From positions 310,001-374,000 of the forward strand of contig JBAZBK010000004.1 of the NCBI GenBank assembly GCA_041671505.1: a stretch of 64,000 bases of DNA, read 5' to 3'. The notes beneath the pieces are model-generated. The model had not been told where the DNA came from, did no database searches, and saw only the letters and a list, made by a program, of their open reading frames with translations. Both the position numbers and the translations under genes were made by a program. Source of the DNA: JACPDH01 sp041671505 (lineage in GTDB: Bacteria; Acidobacteriota; Thermoanaerobaculia; Gp7-AA8). Below, one piece after another: positions 17,281 to 26,188 of the stretch; positions within the stretch are counted from its first letter, which is position 1; each line of letters begins with the position of its first letter.

Positions 17281-20200
17281 TCACTGCTCAGCGGCGTCCC
17301 GCCGGAGCACGAACTTCTGCAGCAGCACCGCGACGAAGGCGAGGGCGAGGGCGAGGCCGACGAGCGAGGCGACGCGGTAGAGGCCGCCAAGGCGCATCAG
17401 GTCGTGCAGGAAGCACTTCAGGATCGCGGCGACGAGGAGACCGAGGGCCGCGATGCGCGCCGCGTGGTTCCGCTTCACGATCCCGACCACGAGCATCGCA
17501 ACCGCGTAGACGGCCCAGCCTAACGTGTAGGTCAGGTCCTGCGCGAGACCCGCGTCGAAGTCGAACGTGATCGAGTCGCCGGTCGAGTAGTAGTCGGCGA
17601 TCTCGATGTTGAGCAGCAGGAAGAGCAGGATCGCGCCACCGGCGTTCAGCGCAGCCTCGAAACGGCGCAGCCACGGCCAATCGAGCCCCGTCTTCCCTCC
17701 CAGCCACGATGCGACGAAGAACGCCACCGCCGGGACGAGATAGGTGTAGAGGTACCAGTTGAAAATGAGCGTCTCGCTCCGCGGGTGGTAGTCGAGCACC
17801 GCCGGATTCGCCGCGAGGCGGACGAAGACGACGACGGCGAGCCCCGCCACCCAGACCAGCAGCCCCGGGTGCCGCAGCTTGCCGAGGAGCCAGACGAGCG
17901 CCGCGACTTCGAGCGCCCAGGCGATCGTCACGAACTCCTTGTCGAGCTGCACCGGCACGGCGAGCGTCACGAAGGCGAGCACCGCGGCCGCAACCATCGC
18001 ACGCGTCCCGCTCGCCGGCTGGTCTGCGGGCTCGCGCCGCGCTAGTCGGTCGAGGAGGAACGCGAGCAGCCCCGCCTGCGCGAGCGGAACGAGCCCCATC
18101 GCGCCGAAATGCGTCCACTCGAGACTCTGCTTCGCGAAGATGAAGTACGTCACGCTCACCGCGATCGACGCGAGGTACGGCTCGATCCTTCCGCGATTCG
18201 ATTCCTTGAGCACCAGCGGATAGAGCGCGAGCACGAGATAGAGGACGAGCCCGAGAACCATCGACCCGCCCCACGTCGCCGGGTCGAACGCCTCGCCCCG
18301 CCAGACGAACATCGCCGTCGTCACGGGAATCACCGCGAAGATCGCGATCGCGTGCCACTCGGTCACCCAGGTCACCGCGAGAACGCAGAGAAGCACGACG
18401 AGGTGCGCGACGAGGATCAGCGCCAGCGACGGCCTCCCTGGAAGCTCGCCGCTCGAGATGAGCACGATCTGCGCGACGGCGGCGGTCAGCACCGCGCCGA
18501 ATGCGAGCGTCGAGCGGTAGGCTCCCGTCTCGTCCCTGCGCGCGCTGAATACGAGTGTCGCAAGCACCGCGAACGCCACGGCAAGCACCGCGCCACGCTC
18601 GACCGAAGGCGCCTCGCGCGCCGTGTCGATCCAGACGCCGATTGCGATCTCGCCGAGGACGCCCGCGCCGAGCGCGAGAAAACCGCGACGCGATAGGAGC
18701 GACGTCGCGGCGAACATGAGCGCGAGCGCGACGAGCGGCCAGATGACGCGCCCGTCGGGTTGCGCGAGCGCCGTGTTCCCCGCGATCACCATCATGAACA
18801 CGAAACCGAAGAGCGCGATGTACGGGCTCGCGTCCTTCGTCTCGAAATCGGCACGCTCGCGCGTCACCCAGACCGACGCGCCGAGCGAGAGCGCCGCGAG
18901 CCCGAGCATCGCGGCGATCGCGCGTCCCGCCTCGATGGTGAGATCGCTGTTCCCCCACCAGAACGCCAGCACGCACCACGACGCGAGCACCGCGAGGAAC
19001 ATCGCCGTGTAGCGGCGCCTCTGCCACGACACCAGTGTCACCGCGGCGATCGAGATCGCGACGACCGTCGCGATCATGCCGAGCGTGTACGGGGCCAGCC
19101 CCTCGCGCGTCGCGAGCCCCATGACGACGATCTGAAGCAGCGCCGGCACCGCGACGGCGCTCGAGGTCGCCAGCGGCTTGCGCGCGACGCGCGCCAGCAG
19201 CGGCACCGCGAGGAAAAGCAGCGCGAAGGCCGAGTGAAGGACCGCTGCCGTTCCGACGTTGCTCTCGACGAGGTATCCACCCGACCACGAGAGCTGCGCC
19301 GTCACGGCGAAGAACCCTGCGACGAGCCACATCGCCCCGGAATCGCGACGCGCCGCGACGACGGCGAGAAGCGCGGTGAGCGCGAAGAGCGCGCCGAAGA
19401 GCAGCCTCGGATCGACCGCGCGCAGCTCGATCTCCGACAGCACCGTGAACATGAAGAGGAGCGCCGGCGCGGCGAGTGCCGCGTGGCGCCCCATTCCCGC
19501 GTACCCGCGGCCGAAGAGCGAGAGGATGGCCGGCGCCAGCGCGTACAAAAGCACGAACGCCGCGACCCATCCGACGATCGACGGCCAGGCGAAGTCGCGG
19601 TACGAGAATCCCGACCAGACCGCGAAGACGAGAATCGTCGTCGCGCCGCCGAAGAGGTGAAGCGCTTCCGCGTCGCGCTTCCACGCCGCGATCACCGCGA
19701 GCCCCGCGTCGACGCAGAGGAGGAAGCCGAAGAGGATCGCGAACTTCTCGGCGTAGCCCCCCACCGCCGCGCTGTAGATCGCAAAGCCGAGCGGCATCAC
19801 CGCGCTCATCTGCGCGGTCCGCTCGAAGAGCGCGCCGGGAGGATCGCCATCCTTTCGCCCCGCGAGCCAGAGTGCCATCACGGCGACGATCGGGAAGAGG
19901 AGGAAGATCGCGGCGGCGAGCCCCACCCGCGCGCCGTCGAGGAACCTCACAACCCACACCCACTGGTAGAGCGTCGTGAAGACGAGCGTCAGCAGCGACA
20001 GAAGCGGCCACTTCTTCTTGTATGCGACCCAGCCGATGCCGGCGTTGAGAAGCAGCAGGTAGCCGAAGAGGCTGAACGGCCGGTCGTCACCGGTCGACAG
20101 CAGCGCCGGGGTCGAGAAGCCGCCGAGGAGGCCTAACAGCGCGATGAACACCGAGTCGCGCCGGATCGAGAGGATGACGGCGACGACCGTCACACCGACC

Positions 20201-21096
20201 ATCGCGGCAAACGCGGCGGCCTGCGGAATGAGGTGCCACGTGTCGTGCGCGGCAAAGAGCGTCGCGTAGAGGATCGCGATACCCGCGCCGTCGAGCGCGT
20301 TCGCCGTCGTCCGGTACTGGCCCGCGAACTTGCGCTCGCAGATCATCAGGAGACCGACGCCGACGGCAATGCCCATCGCCATTCGCACCGGTGCCGTCAC
20401 CCAGCCGTGGTCGACGCCGTACTTCACGAAGAAGACGCCGGCGAGCGCGAGCGCGACCCCGGCGATCCACGAGAAGAGCTTGACACCGACGAGCTGCTCC
20501 CAGTCGAACGCCGGTTTCGGCGTCCCGGGCGGCGCGACTGCCGGCATCGGCACTTCCTGGGTCGGGACGCGCGGCGCCTCCCAATCCTGCACCGCCTCTG
20601 CTGCCTCGTCCGCCGCGAGCTCTTCCGCGAGCCGTGCCGCTGGCAGAGCAGCAGCCTCCGGAGCTTCAGCCACGACAGGCGAGCTCGTCGTCTCGGCGAA
20701 TTGTTCGGGTACGACGACGATCGGCTCGGTGACCGGCACGATCAGCGGTGTCTCCGAGGGTGGCTCGACGCTCGGCTCGGCCGGCAGCGTCGCCGTCATC
20801 GCCGCGACGCGCACCACCGGCTCGATCCTCACCGTCGCGACCTCGGGAGCCGGCTGCGTCGTCACTCCCGCCTCGGGCGCCCGCTCTTCGCTCGCGCTCT
20901 CCGTCTGCGGAACGCGCGTCGTCCCCGGTGCGGTGCGTGCGCTCTGGAACGTGATGTTCGACTTCAGCTCGGCCAGCTGCTTCTCGAGCTCGGTCATGCG
21001 CCGGCGCAGCTGCGCGTTCATGACGAGAGAGATCACCGGAAGCGCGAGAAGCGCCAGCGACACGGCCAATCCGAACAGTACGGCGCAGCCTTCCAT
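17281..21096 (-). CDS. DUF2339 giant polytopic membrane protein
   Basis: A 1271-residue protein: an N-terminal membrane helix (about 5-27), a short coiled segment RRRMTELEKQLAELK, a Pro/Glu/Val-rich linker to about residue 180, then the helix starting WEQLVGVKLFSWIAGVALALAG followed by roughly thirty hydrophobic segments to the end. The motif GVKLFSWIAGVALALAGVFF is the hallmark of DUF2339 proteins. Their function is unknown; they are presumed inner-membrane proteins. It stands alone, with no ribosome site of note before ATG 21096. Length is in the upper range of the family. Confidence 0.85.
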   Translation of the reverse strand: MEGCAVLFGLAVSLALLALPVISLVMNAQLRRRMTELEKQLAELKSNITFQSARTAPGTTRVPQTESASEERAPEAGVTTQPAPEVATVRIEPVVRVAAMTATLPAEPSVEPPSETPLIVPVTEPIVVVPEQFAETTSSPVVAEAPEAAALPAARLAEELAADEAAEAVQDWEAPRVPTQEVPMPAVAPPGTPKPAFDWEQLVGVKLFSWIAGVALALAGVFFVKYGVDHGWVTAPVRMAMGIAVGVGLLMICERKFAGQYRTTANALDGAGIAILYATLFAAHDTWHLIPQAAAFAAMVGVTVVAVILSIRRDSVFIALLGLLGGFSTPALLSTGDDRPFSLFGYLLLLNAGIGWVAYKKKWPLLSLLTLVFTTLYQWVWVVRFLDGARVGLAAAIFLLFPIVAVMALWLAGRKDGDPPGALFERTAQMSAVMPLGFAIYSAAVGGYAEKFAILFGFLLCVDAGLAVIAAWKRDAEALHLFGGATTILVFAVWSGFSYRDFAWPSIVGWVAAFVLLYALAPAILSLFGRGYAGMGRHAALAAPALLFMFTVLSEIELRAVDPRLLFGALFALTALLAVVAARRDSGAMWLVAGFFAVTAQLSWSGGYLVESNVGTAAVLHSAFALLFLAVPLLARVARKPLATSSAVAVPALLQIVVMGLATREGLAPYTLGMIATVVAISIAAVTLVSWQRRRYTAMFLAVLASWCVLAFWWGNSDLTIEAGRAIAAMLGLAALSLGASVWVTRERADFETKDASPYIALFGFVFMMVIAGNTALAQPDGRVIWPLVALALMFAATSLLSRRGFLALGAGVLGEIAIGVWIDTAREAPSVERGAVLAVAFAVLATLVFSARRDETGAYRSTLAFGAVLTAAVAQIVLISSGELPGRPSLALILVAHLVVLLCVLAVTWVTEWHAIAIFAVIPVTTAMFVWRGEAFDPATWGGSMVLGLVLYLVLALYPLVLKESNRGRIEPYLASIAVSVTYFIFAKQSLEWTHFGAMGLVPLAQAGLLAFLLDRLARREPADQPASGTRAMVAAAVLAFVTLAVPVQLDKEFVTIAWALEVAALVWLLGKLRHPGLLVWVAGLAVVVFVRLAANPAVLDYHPRSETLIFNWYLYTYLVPAVAFFVASWLGGKTGLDWPWLRRFEAALNAGGAILLFLLLNIEIADYYSTGDSITFDFDAGLAQDLTYTLGWAVYAVAMLVVGIVKRNHAARIAALGLLVAAILKCFLHDLMRLGGLYRVASLVGLALALAFVAVLLQKFVLRRDAAEQ

Positions 21097-21157
21097 CGTG
21101 CAGAGCTCTCAGCGCGTCGAGGGGCAGACGGAAGCATGGCTTCCCGGCCGACTGCTG

Positions 21158-22237
21158 TCAAACGGATGGAGCGGGAGCTTTCGCCACGACTTTCCTCGGC
21201 ATCCGCCGGAAGTACGCTTCGAGCGTGTAGTACGAAAGCGCGGCGATCGCATACGACGCGGCGAAGGCGAAGAGAGCCGTCACCGGCTTAGACAGCCCGC
21301 GCTGCTGCATCCACCAGTGCACGGGGAAGTGCCAGAGATAGAGGCCGTACGAGATGAGCCCGGTCCAGCGGATCGGTGAAAGCTCGAGTAACGACGCGAT
21401 CCACGACGGCTCGCGATGCCGGAGGTGATTGGCGATCGCAAAGGTGGCCGCACTGACGAGAGTGAAGCCGCCCGCCCAGAAGAAACTCTCGTCTTTGACC
21501 GAAAAGATCGCGACGAGCGCTGCGAGCGCGGCAAACGCCGCCGCTTCGCCCCACGGCCTCCGCTCCCTCCTCGGAGCCGACGGCGTCGTGAAGAGCGCCA
21601 TCGCGCAACCGAGAATGATCGCGTCGACGCGGAAGTACGCGAACGCCCAGAGACCCCGCGGCACCGGCATCGCCCAGTAGAAGCTTCCGAACCTCATGAA
21701 CGTGATCGCCGCGACGGCAGCAGCCGCTGCCAGGCGGAACGAGCGCCACGCTCCCCTGCGCGCCGCGAAGGCAAAGACGAGCGGCCACACGAGGTAGAAG
21801 TTCTCCTCCCAGCCTAACGACCAGAGGTGCACCAGCGGACCCGGAAGATCCTCGATCATGATCTGCCACTGCGTGAGGAAGACGATCGCAATGCCCGCCG
21901 AGTGGAAGAAGTTGTCGGGCGAGACGTAGCGCGGATCGACGAGGACGACGAGGGACATCACGGAGAGCATCACCCAGAACGCCGGGAGAATCCGCCGCGC
22001 CCGGCGCGAGTAGAAATCGGCGAACGGAACGCGGTTCTCCTTCTCGAACCGCGACTGAAGAATCCGCGTGATGAGGAAGCCGCTGAGCAGGAAGAAGACG
22101 TCGACCCCGACGAACCCTCCCTCGAATCCCGGCACGCCGAAGTGATGCATCATCACCGCGAGCACGGCGATGCCGCGCAGCCCGTCGAATCCCGGGATGT
22201 AATTGAGCGACGGTGCTCCGTCACGACTCGTGGTCAT
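21158..22237 (-). CDS. Acyltransferase family 3 membrane protein
   Basis: A 359-residue integral-membrane acyltransferase (OafA/NodX type). It opens with the family signature YIPGFDGLRGIAVLAVMMHH, where the histidine after the first helix is essential in relatives, and GVDVFFLLSGFLITRIL; DFYSRRARRILPAFW is also canonical. Such enzymes acetylate or succinylate surface sugars or lipids. There is no C-terminal SGNH domain. The long frame to 22804 is not used: ATG 22237 starts seven codons before the conserved sequence, and upstream sequence is repeat I and the overlapping DinB gene. Substrate unknown. Confidence 0.9.
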   Translation of the reverse strand: MTTSRDGAPSLNYIPGFDGLRGIAVLAVMMHHFGVPGFEGGFVGVDVFFLLSGFLITRILQSRFEKENRVPFADFYSRRARRILPAFWVMLSVMSLVVLVDPRYVSPDNFFHSAGIAIVFLTQWQIMIEDLPGPLVHLWSLGWEENFYLVWPLVFAFAARRGAWRSFRLAAAAAVAAITFMRFGSFYWAMPVPRGLWAFAYFRVDAIILGCAMALFTTPSAPRRERRPWGEAAAFAALAALVAIFSVKDESFFWAGGFTLVSAATFAIANHLRHREPSWIASLLELSPIRWTGLISYGLYLWHFPVHWWMQQRGLSKPVTALFAFAASYAIAALSYYTLEAYFRRMPRKVVAKAPAPSV

Positions 22238-22287
22238 CGTGTTGACCGTAGCACGGGAGCACTCGACGCGAGAAGCGTCGGCACTTG

Positions 22288-22335
22288 TAGCGAAGGCCTC
22301 CGGCCTTCGCATGCAACGGCCAGAGGCCGTTGCTA
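22288..22335. repeat. Intergenic inverted repeat, family I
   Basis: TAGC-GAAGGCC-TCC-GGCCTTC-GC on the left and GC-AACGGCC-AGA-GGCCGTT-GCTA on the right: two mini-hairpins with three-base loops inside an overall TAGC...GCTA palindrome. The right TAG (minus strand) is the stop codon of the DinB gene. Confidence 0.75.
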
Positions 22336-22845
22336 CGAGTCGTGTCGCGCCGGCTCGGTCTCGGCGCGGTAGTAGACGAAGTCGGTCGCGGGAGGCACCA
22401 CGCCAGCCTGGCGCAACATCGACGCCACCTGCCCGCGGTGGTAGGTCGAATGGTTCGCGACGTGGACGAGCAGATCGCTCAGACGGTGCGCTCCCGCCTT
22501 CCCGCTCATGAACGTGAACGCGAGCGTCGCGTCGAGATCGCCGTCGGTGAGCCCGCGCAGGTACGACGCGCGCCGCGCATTCACCCTGCGCATCTCCTCG
22601 ACGAGAGGCGCCGCCTCGGTGCCGTCCATCCATCCCGGCGGCTCCTTCGGGTTCACCCCGTGCCACCGCTCGAGCCAGGCCCATTCGCTGGCGACGATGT
22701 GGGAGAACGCGTCGCGCAGCGACGGGTGACTTCCTCCCCAGAACCGGTTGAAGGTCTCGGAGGATAGCGGCAGCAGCGCGGAAGCGATCCGCTCGTTCGC
22801 CCACTCCGTGTAGTTGTAGAGATCGAGAATGTCGGCGCAGTTCAT
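22333..22845 (-). CDS. DinB family protein
   Basis: A 170-residue four-helix-bundle protein of the DinB/YfiT superfamily. The three metal-binding histidine contexts can be seen: LRDAFSHIVASEWAWLERW, then HRLSDLLVHVANHSTYHRGQV with two histidine positions. Members include metal-dependent thiol transferases, but many have no known reaction. ATG 22845 is preferred to TTG 22899. GGAGAGG lies about eleven bases upstream, slightly far. The final codons ARHDS and the TAG stop run into repeat I. Confidence 0.85.
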   Translation of the reverse strand: MNCADILDLYNYTEWANERIASALLPLSSETFNRFWGGSHPSLRDAFSHIVASEWAWLERWHGVNPKEPPGWMDGTEAAPLVEEMRRVNARRASYLRGLTDGDLDATLAFTFMSGKAGAHRLSDLLVHVANHSTYHRGQVASMLRQAGVVPPATDFVYYRAETEPARHDS

Positions 22846-22882
22846 CGGCGGGGTGATCCTCTCCTGCTTCGCGATTTCAGTG

Positions 22883-23029
22883 TCAACGCGCGACGGCAAA
22901 CTCGGCGCGACAGCCGTCGCTGACCCGGATCCCTTCGCCGTCGTAACCCCATGTCCTGTTCAACACGCACGCCGCCTCGCCCGTCTCGCAAACGAGGCCG
23001 ACGCGGGAAGTTGCGATCGGCTGGCCGTC
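22883..23029 (-). pseudogene. DUF3011-like remnant
   Basis: Between two stops on the minus strand lies a 48-codon frame reading VGLVCETGEAACVLNRTW then GYDGEGIRVSDGCRAEF. The CVxxRTWGYDxxGIxVxxGCRAEF pattern is that of DUF3011 exported proteins. There is no start codon, signal peptide or upstream repeat of the domain, so it appears to be the tail of a lost gene. It overlaps the possible TTG start region of the DinB gene. Confidence 0.45.
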
Positions 23030-23117
23030 TCATGACGAGTTCTCCGCACCGATTCTATCGCCGTCGGAGAGAGCGGGTCTCGCGATACGATTCGACGCGC
23101 AGGCCGGGAGACATGTC

Positions 23118-24056
23118 ATGAAGATCGCGATCATGGGTTCGGGAGGTGTGGGTGGTTACTACGGGGCTCGCCTTGCCTCCACGGGGCACGACGTCCACTT
23201 CATCGCGCGGGGCGAGCATGCGCGCGCCATGCGCGAGCGCGGCCTCAGGATCGAGAGCGGAACGGGAGACCTGGAGCTTACGTCGGTCCGCGTCGCGGAG
23301 GATCCCCGTGAGATCGGCGTCGCCGAGCTCGTCGTCATCGCCGTGAAACTCTGGGACACCGAGGCTGCCGCAAGAGCGGTCGTCCCGCTCGTCGGCCCTT
23401 CGACCGTCGTAGTCTCGCTGCAGAACGGTGTCGAGAAGGACGACGTGATCGCGTCGATCGTCGGACGGGAGCCTCTCGTCGGCGGAGTGACCTGGATCAT
23501 CGCGAGAATCGCCGAGCCCGGCGTGATCGCGCACGTCGGAGCGTTGCAGCGCGTCGCGATCGGCGAGCTCGACGGCTCCGATTCGGAGCGAGTGGCGCGT
23601 GTCGTCGCCGCGTTTTCCAACGCCGGCGTCAACGCCGCGGCGAGCCGCGACATCCGTCGCGCCACATGGGAAAAGTTCGCCTTCCTCGCATCGAGCGCAG
23701 CAGTCACCGCGGTAACGCGCCTCACGATGGGTGCCGTCCGTTCGCACCCCGCGACCCGAGCGCTGCTGCGCGACGCCATCGCGGAGACCGCGGCGGTGGC
23801 CCGCGCCGAGGGGATCGCGATCGCCGACGGCTTCGTCGACGAGCAGATGCGTTTCGTCGACACGCTTCCTCCCTCGGGGCGCGCGTCGATGGCAAACGAT
23901 CTGCTGCATGGCGGAAGGCTCGAGCTCGACTGGCTGAGCGGCGCCGTCGTGCGACGAGGTGAAGCGGCAGGCGTTCCGACGCCCGTTCACCGGATCCTCT
24001 ACGCCACCCTCGCGCCGTTCGCGAACGGCGCGCCCGCGGAGGGAGGCGCATCGTGA
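23118..24056 (+). CDS. Ketopantoate reductase family (2-dehydropantoate 2-reductase)
   Basis: A 312-residue NADP-dependent reductase of the PanE/ApbA family. The N-terminal Rossmann fold begins KIAIMGSGGVGGYYGARLA, followed by SLQNGVEKDD and, in the C-terminal helical domain, ATWEKFAFLAS with the expected catalytic lysine and GRASMANDLLHGGRLELDWLSG, the family signature. Pantothenate synthesis is the classical role; many genomes hold several paralogues of unknown substrate and no other pan gene is here. A GGGAGA ribosome site precedes the ATG. The stop overlaps the GTG start of the racemase-like gene, so the two are coupled. Confidence 0.88.
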   Translation: MKIAIMGSGGVGGYYGARLASTGHDVHFIARGEHARAMRERGLRIESGTGDLELTSVRVAEDPREIGVAELVVIAVKLWDTEAAARAVVPLVGPSTVVVSLQNGVEKDDVIASIVGREPLVGGVTWIIARIAEPGVIAHVGALQRVAIGELDGSDSERVARVVAAFSNAGVNAAASRDIRRATWEKFAFLASSAAVTAVTRLTMGAVRSHPATRALLRDAIAETAAVARAEGIAIADGFVDEQMRFVDTLPPSGRASMANDLLHGGRLELDWLSGAVVRRGEAAGVPTPVHRILYATLAPFANGAPAEGGAS

Positions 24057-24763
24057 ATCCCGCGACTCTCGGCATCGTCGGAGGCCTCGGCCCGGAGTCG
24101 ACGATCGACTACTACCGCCGCCTTCTCGCGCGTCATCGGGAACGCTCCGGAGCAGCGGCCAACCTGCATATCATCATCGACAGCGTCGACATCGCGCGCT
24201 TCTTCAACTTCATGGCGATCGGCGATCTGGAAGGATTGACCGGCTATCTCGCCGCTTCGGTCGAAAGGCTCGCGCACGCCGGCGCAGAGCTGGCGCTCGT
24301 CGCCGCGAACACGCCCCACGTCGTCTTCCCGCAGCTCGCCACACGCTCGCCGATCCCGCTCGTCAGCATCGTCGAGGCGACCTGCGCGCGGGCCGCGTCT
24401 CTCCGCCTCGAGCGCGTTTCGATCTTCGGGACGCGCTTCACGATGGAAGGGACCTTCTACCCCGACGCGCTGCGGGCCGCCGGGATCACCGTCGTCCGTC
24501 CCGAAGAGCAGGAGATGGCGTGGATTCACCAGATCTACGTCGGCGAGCTCGTTCCCGGGGTGTTCCTGCCCGAGACTCGAGCGCGTCTGCTGGAGATCGT
24601 CGACGGCCTTCTTCATAGGAACGGCATCGACGGCGTCATCCTCGGCGGGACGGAGCTCCCGTTGCTGCTCCGCGAGCCGAGCCATGGCGAAGTGCTGCTC
24701 CTCGACACGACGACGATCCACGTCGATGCCGCGCTCGACCGGATGCTCGGCCCGACGGCATAG
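24053..24763 (+). CDS. Aspartate/glutamate racemase homologue without catalytic cysteines
   Basis: A 236-residue Asp/Glu racemase superfamily protein. The N-terminus LGIVGGLGPESTIDYYRRLL is diagnostic. The two catalytic motifs, normally (A)CNTxH and LGCTE, read AANTPH and LGGTELPLLL here, so both cysteines are absent; there are other cysteines only outside these motifs. Ordinary two-base racemisation is therefore unlikely. It starts at GTG 24053, overlapping the upstream reductase by four bases. Possible roles include a non-racemising lyase or isomerase, or a variant subfamily with another base. The pair with a ketopantoate-reductase-like enzyme may define a small pathway. Confidence 0.8.
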   Translation: MNPATLGIVGGLGPESTIDYYRRLLARHRERSGAAANLHIIIDSVDIARFFNFMAIGDLEGLTGYLAASVERLAHAGAELALVAANTPHVVFPQLATRSPIPLVSIVEATCARAASLRLERVSIFGTRFTMEGTFYPDALRAAGITVVRPEEQEMAWIHQIYVGELVPGVFLPETRARLLEIVDGLLHRNGIDGVILGGTELPLLLREPSHGEVLLLDTTTIHVDAALDRMLGPTA

Positions 24764-24781
24764 CGGAGACGCCCGAACGAG

Positions 24782-24948
24782 TTGTCGTCCCGACGACTGA
24801 CTCCGCGCAGCGGAGGAAGGAGGAGGGACCTCGCAGGCTGGTACTCACGTGCCACGGGCGAGATCAGGGGAATGGAACTTCATTTGTACCAGCCCGCGAG
24901 ATCCCTCCTTCCTCTCCCGCTTCGCGGGATCGGTCGTCGGGATGACAA
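24782..24948. repeat. Long intergenic palindrome, family F copy 1
   Basis: Arms of about 62 bases run from TTGTCGTCCCGACGACTGAC to CTCGCAGGCTGGTAC and back (GTACCAGCCCGCGAG to GTCGGGATGACAA). The 42-base loop contains GTGCCACGGGCGAGA, a core also found in copies 2 and 5. Confidence 0.88.
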
Positions 24949-24961
24949 TCGGCACACTCCG

Positions 24962-25480
24962 CTACACGCCTGGGTGCATTCGCGCCCCGGCCGCGAAACG
25001 CACGAGTGCAACCGGAACCTCGAGCCCGAGCTCGGGAAGCAGGGCGACGAGATCGTTCGCGTGCCCGAGGTCGTGCTCGAGCATCATCGTCGTGAGCCGC
25101 GCCAGCGAGACCTCGCCTACCCCTTCCTGCAATCCAGAGCGCTCCAGATCCGCGGGCCGCAACCCGGCAAGGCATTCGCGGTTCCTCTCGCGCTGCGAGG
25201 CAAACCGCTCGACCGCCGGTATCGCCGCTTGTTCGAGATAGCGCCGCTCTTCGGCGATGAGGTCGCCCGCGAAGTTGGGAAGGATCGGCCGCTCTTCTTC
25301 GAGGAGCCGCCTGATCCGCACCCCGAACCCCTCGTCCTCGAGGTCGGCGAGATGCCACGAGTGCTCGACGAGCGCGAACCTTCCGTCCCGTGCGCGCGTG
25401 CGAAGCAGCGCCGCCGGAGCGTTCGACACGATGTCGCGAAGCAGCACGGGGAACATCGCCAGCCGATCGATCGTACTCAT
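24962..25480 (-). CDS. DinB superfamily protein
   Basis: A 172-residue DinB-like four-helix protein. Histidines fall in the usual places: FALVEHSWHLADLEDEGFG in helix 2 and MMLEHDLGHANDLVALL in helix 4, matching the superfamily's metal triad pattern. ATG 25480 has GGAGGGA six bases upstream. It is not closely similar to the other DinB protein at 22333, so these are different subfamilies. Biochemical role unknown; thiol-dependent transferases and stress-induced proteins occur in the superfamily. The gene stands alone. Confidence 0.82.
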   Translation of the reverse strand: MSTIDRLAMFPVLLRDIVSNAPAALLRTRARDGRFALVEHSWHLADLEDEGFGVRIRRLLEEERPILPNFAGDLIAEERRYLEQAAIPAVERFASQRERNRECLAGLRPADLERSGLQEGVGEVSLARLTTMMLEHDLGHANDLVALLPELGLEVPVALVRFAAGARMHPGV

Positions 25481-25650
25481 CGTCCCTCCACGGCCCTCCC
25501 TGCCGACGAACCTCCACACCTCACGGAGTCGTGCAGCCACGTGTGATGGGGCCCCGGGGATTCGCCTCGTTGACCGCGAGTGTACGCGTCGCCTCGAAGC
25601 GCGGGCGTGACTTCCGGGTGACGAAGAACAGGCGACGGGAGGCGTTCCGT

Positions 25651-26076
25651 TCAATTCCGCGTGAGGCGGAACGTACCTGCAGCAGTGCCGTAACAGCGAC
25701 CCGTCAACGAGCCCGAGAATTCGACCGGCCGATCGGACCGCTCTTTGATCTCCTCGATGGAGAGCTCGATCGCACTGCAGGTGCTCGTCGCCGGCATCCG
25801 CACTGCCGAGAGCAGCCGTTCGTCTCCGTCGACGCTCCAGGTCATGGACTCCCAGTCGGTCATCACACCGCTGACGCGTCCCTCGCGCTCGAGGAGCTCG
25901 AGCGCCACCGGCTGGCCGGCGTCGAGCCCTCCGCGAAGCGCGAGCGTCCCCGACCACGTGCCGGTGAGTCCCGGCGACGGCGCCGTGGGCGCAGCGGGCC
26001 CTCCACCACCGCCGCACGAGGCGAGCAGAATCACGAACGGCACCAGGGCGACGAACCGAAGGCGTTGCTGTCTCAT
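25651..26076 (-). CDS. Small lipoprotein, no known family
   Basis: A 141-residue predicted lipoprotein. Residues 1-20 are a signal peptide with lipobox LASC, then a Gly/Pro/Ala linker and a beta-rich domain (LTGTWSGTLALRGG and similar strands, ending GTAAGTFRLTRN) resembling small lipocalin-like or META-like barrels seen in lipoproteins of GC-rich bacteria. No specific family is recognised. The start at 26076 is fixed by the signal peptide; the longer frame overlaps the divergent glycosyltransferase gene. Two cysteines in the mature domain (STCSAIE, TGRCYG) could form a disulfide. Confidence 0.75.
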   Translation of the reverse strand: MRQQRLRFVALVPFVILLASCGGGGGPAAPTAPSPGLTGTWSGTLALRGGLDAGQPVALELLEREGRVSGVMTDWESMTWSVDGDERLLSAVRMPATSTCSAIELSIEEIKERSDRPVEFSGSLTGRCYGTAAGTFRLTRN

Positions 26077-26188
26077 CAACCAGTTGCTACGTCTGCGGCG
26101 GAGGTTGCGCCCATGCGACTTTCGGCCGCTGCGGAGCGCCCTCCGCGCGGCGACCACTGCCTGCTGCGTGTTATGATCCGCGCCGTTT

